Positions 63,090 through 64,000 of a stretch of 64,000 bases of DNA are shown piece after piece. The stretch is from Syntrophobacteraceae bacterium (GTDB lineage: Bacteria; Desulfobacterota; Syntrophobacteria; Syntrophobacterales; Syntrophobacteraceae): contig JARLHO010000071.1 in the NCBI GenBank assembly GCA_031292215.1, forward strand, positions 21,232-85,231. Direction: 5' to 3'. The position numbers were made by a program, and so were the translations under genes. Each line of letters begins with the position of its first letter. The first letter of the stretch is position 1. The notes below the pieces were generated by a model, which was not told the DNA's origin, did not search any database, and worked only from the letters and a program-made list of their open reading frames with translations.

Positions 63090-63122
63090 CCTTGTTGCAC
63101 TCTTTTCGTCCCATTGCTACTC
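63090..63122 (+). repeat. Flanking direct repeat, right copy
   Basis: CCTTGTTGCACTCTTTTCGT continuing to CCCATTGCTACTC, the partner of the repeat at 62206-62236. It is placed upstream of the toxin gene with the same orientation as the left copy. Confidence 0.85.
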
Positions 63123-63204
63123 ACGGGCTTGATACCGCAGGGGTAAAATATTCTGCAATGATCCATCAATAATAACGTTGGCTTAGGCTCGATTTCCGTA
63201 CCCT

Positions 63205-63325
63205 TGCGTCCTAGTCAGCCCCATAGGGGCGAAATATCGTAGCCCAAGGCGTCGCCTTGGGTGTTGTGGGAGCCGCCGCCCACATCAGGAAGCCCTGAAA
63301 GGGCGAGATATTTTTGACAAATCCG
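63205..63325 (+). repeat. REP-like multi-hairpin element
   Basis: Three nested small palindromes follow one another: CCCCATAGGGG, GCCCAAGGCGTCGCCTTGGG and GCCCTGAAAGGGC, joined by GCGAAATAT-type spacers. Modules of this type are dispersed in many bacteria and are often mobilised by RAYT (REP-associated) transposases. No such gene is in the window. Confidence 0.7.
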
Positions 63326-63384
63326 ATCGTCGCATATTCCGCCCATGAACGATGTCCCCTCCTGCGTTCAGAGTCGCAGGATAG

Positions 63385-63714
63385 TCACGACGCCAGCTTC
63401 ACCGTAGCGGTGAATTCGTCCCACGGCACACAGTAGAGTCCCTTATCGGTTTTTTCCACCAGGCCGGCGGTTTCCAGGATCTTCACGTCGCTAAAGACGT
63501 TCTTATAATGGCGGCGCAGATGTCTTGCGAGGGCGCTGATGCTTACACAGCCTATCTTGCGTAGTTCCCGCAAGAGTTGGAGTCGCTTCGGGGTGCAGTA
63601 GCGGGCAAAGGTTTCCAGATCGGGAAAAGATACCCGCTCGATTGGATTTTCCGGAATAACGCCATGATCGATCTTTTCAGCCCGGGCGGACCCGGAGGTC
63701 TGAACTGAGAGCAA
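63385..63714 (-). CDS. Winged-helix regulator (HVO_A0114/MarR-like), possibly truncated
   Basis: A 109-residue frame whose core reads VSFPDLETFARYCTPKRLQLLRELRKIGCVSISALARHLRRHYKNVFSDVKILETAGLVEK, a winged-helix DNA-binding domain. The family usually has about 25 more N-terminal residues of a different character; here the N-terminus runs into a CACGAAGAACACAAAGAGCG-type repeat, so the gene may be 5'-damaged. Relatives pair with DUF6516 toxins, but none is intact here. Confidence 0.65.
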   Translation of the reverse strand: MLSVQTSGSARAEKIDHGVIPENPIERVSFPDLETFARYCTPKRLQLLRELRKIGCVSISALARHLRRHYKNVFSDVKILETAGLVEKTDKGLYCVPWDEFTATVKLAS

Positions 63715-63726
63715 TACCGGGATTCA

Positions 63727-63757
63727 ACCACGAAGAACACAAAGAGCGCGAAGGGAA
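63727..63757 (+). repeat. CACGAAGAACACAAAGAGCG-type short repeat
   Basis: A short purine-rich repeat (CCACGAAGAACACAAAGAGC followed by GCGAAGGG) of a kind scattered in many anaerobe genomes. It lies exactly at the break between the DUF4338 remnant and the HTH gene. Confidence 0.6.
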
Positions 63758-63785
63758 AAATGGGGCTTCGTGGTGAACGCTTACA

Positions 63786-64000
63786 TGACGTGAACTCCAT
63801 CCGATCCAGCGGTCCCGTGTCGAACACTTCCAGGCGGCAGCGGAAAAGCTCAGAAGCGGCGCCCATTGGTCGCGCCACAATGCAACGTACCAAAGGGTTT
63901 CACTTATCTTGGGAAGCCGCCCCAGGTAATGATGCTGACCCATCAATTCCTGGAAACGGCCTTCTTCAGGTCTCTCAACTGGTCGGACGTAAATCTCAGA
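63786..64000 (-). pseudogene. DUF4338 (DruA-like) remnant, truncated at the window edge
   Basis: The frame entering from the right edge reads IYVRPVERPEEGRFQELMGQ, HHYLGRLPKISETLWYVALW and CSTRDRWIGWS, the N-terminal pattern of DUF4338 proteins, which are linked to insertion sequences and to the Druantia defence protein DruA. After IGWS the homology ends and the frame runs into the short repeat at 63757. It is partial and probably dead. Confidence 0.65.

Noticed and set aside
1..64000. tRNA, rRNA and CRISPR
   Set aside because: I looked for cloverleaf arms, conserved rRNA strings and regularly spaced repeats and found none; short genes can be missed by eye.

Overview
The window (about 57 percent G+C by eye) looks like a chromosomal segment of a strictly anaerobic Desulfobacterota / former Deltaproteobacteria organism, of the syntrophic or sulfate-reducing kind. 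The basis is gene content: a HdrD/GlpC-like iron-sulfur protein whose reading frame contains a selenocysteine-type TGA, a BamB-type tungsten oxidoreductase, a Re-citrate-synthase-like aldolase, a periplasm-facing Fe-S operon with Tat signals, and housekeeping genes of Gram-negative type (lptD, hflKC, clpB). The species assignment is inference; no rRNA or tRNA gene was seen.

Layout. 1-6.9 kb: an edge-truncated J-domain membrane protein, csrA-fliW, an EEP-family hydrolase, a methyltransferase, trpS, and small or secreted proteins. 7-10 kb: an FkbH-like protein followed by about 0.9 kb of repeat-bearing non-coding DNA. 10-16.4 kb: a heat-shock cluster transcribed leftwards, dnaK - cbpA-type dnaJ - CbpM/HspR-like regulator - clpB, with a promoter and a CIRCE-like site in front of dnaK. 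16.4-19.4 kb: a Cys-rich unknown, YjbQ, and a conserved unknown. 19.5-26 kb: redox block, comprising the selenoprotein candidate with its own terminator, a Tat-exported aldo/keto reductase, a NapH-NapG-like fusion, a Tat-exported DUF362 protein and a DUF6599-like protein. 26-33.3 kb: TrmN6-like methyltransferase, DUF1015, UbiB/ABC1 kinase, a 180-bp MITE-like element, and envelope proteins including DUF3300. 34-46 kb: PAS histidine kinase, lptD-folC, an hflK-hflC-glycosyltransferase-response regulator operon, argS and a SPOR protein.

46.3-53.2 kb is more accessory: a C5 methyltransferase fused to a nuclease-like C-terminus, overlapped by vsr; a frameshifted Phd antitoxin; a BamB homologue without the other Bam subunits; and DUF488 facing an unknown gene. 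53.6-61.5 kb returns to housekeeping: hisS, aspS, an aldolase-Cache fusion, rlpA and hisD, with unusual short tandem repeats between and inside these genes. 61.5-64 kb is a graveyard of mobile and toxin-antitoxin pieces: an IS4-family transposase remnant with a frameshift, a HigBA-type module flanked by near-identical 31/33-bp repeats, a REP-like element, an HTH regulator and an edge-truncated DUF4338 (DruA-like) remnant.

The strongest surprises are the in-frame TGA in a Cys-ligand position of the HdrD-like protein (Sec228), the methyltransferase-nuclease-Vsr cassette, the Re-citrate-synthase-like enzyme with a C-terminal Cache domain, a dispersed composite intergenic repeat family, and a MITE-like element with a clear 3-bp target duplication that supplies the last base of a stop codon.
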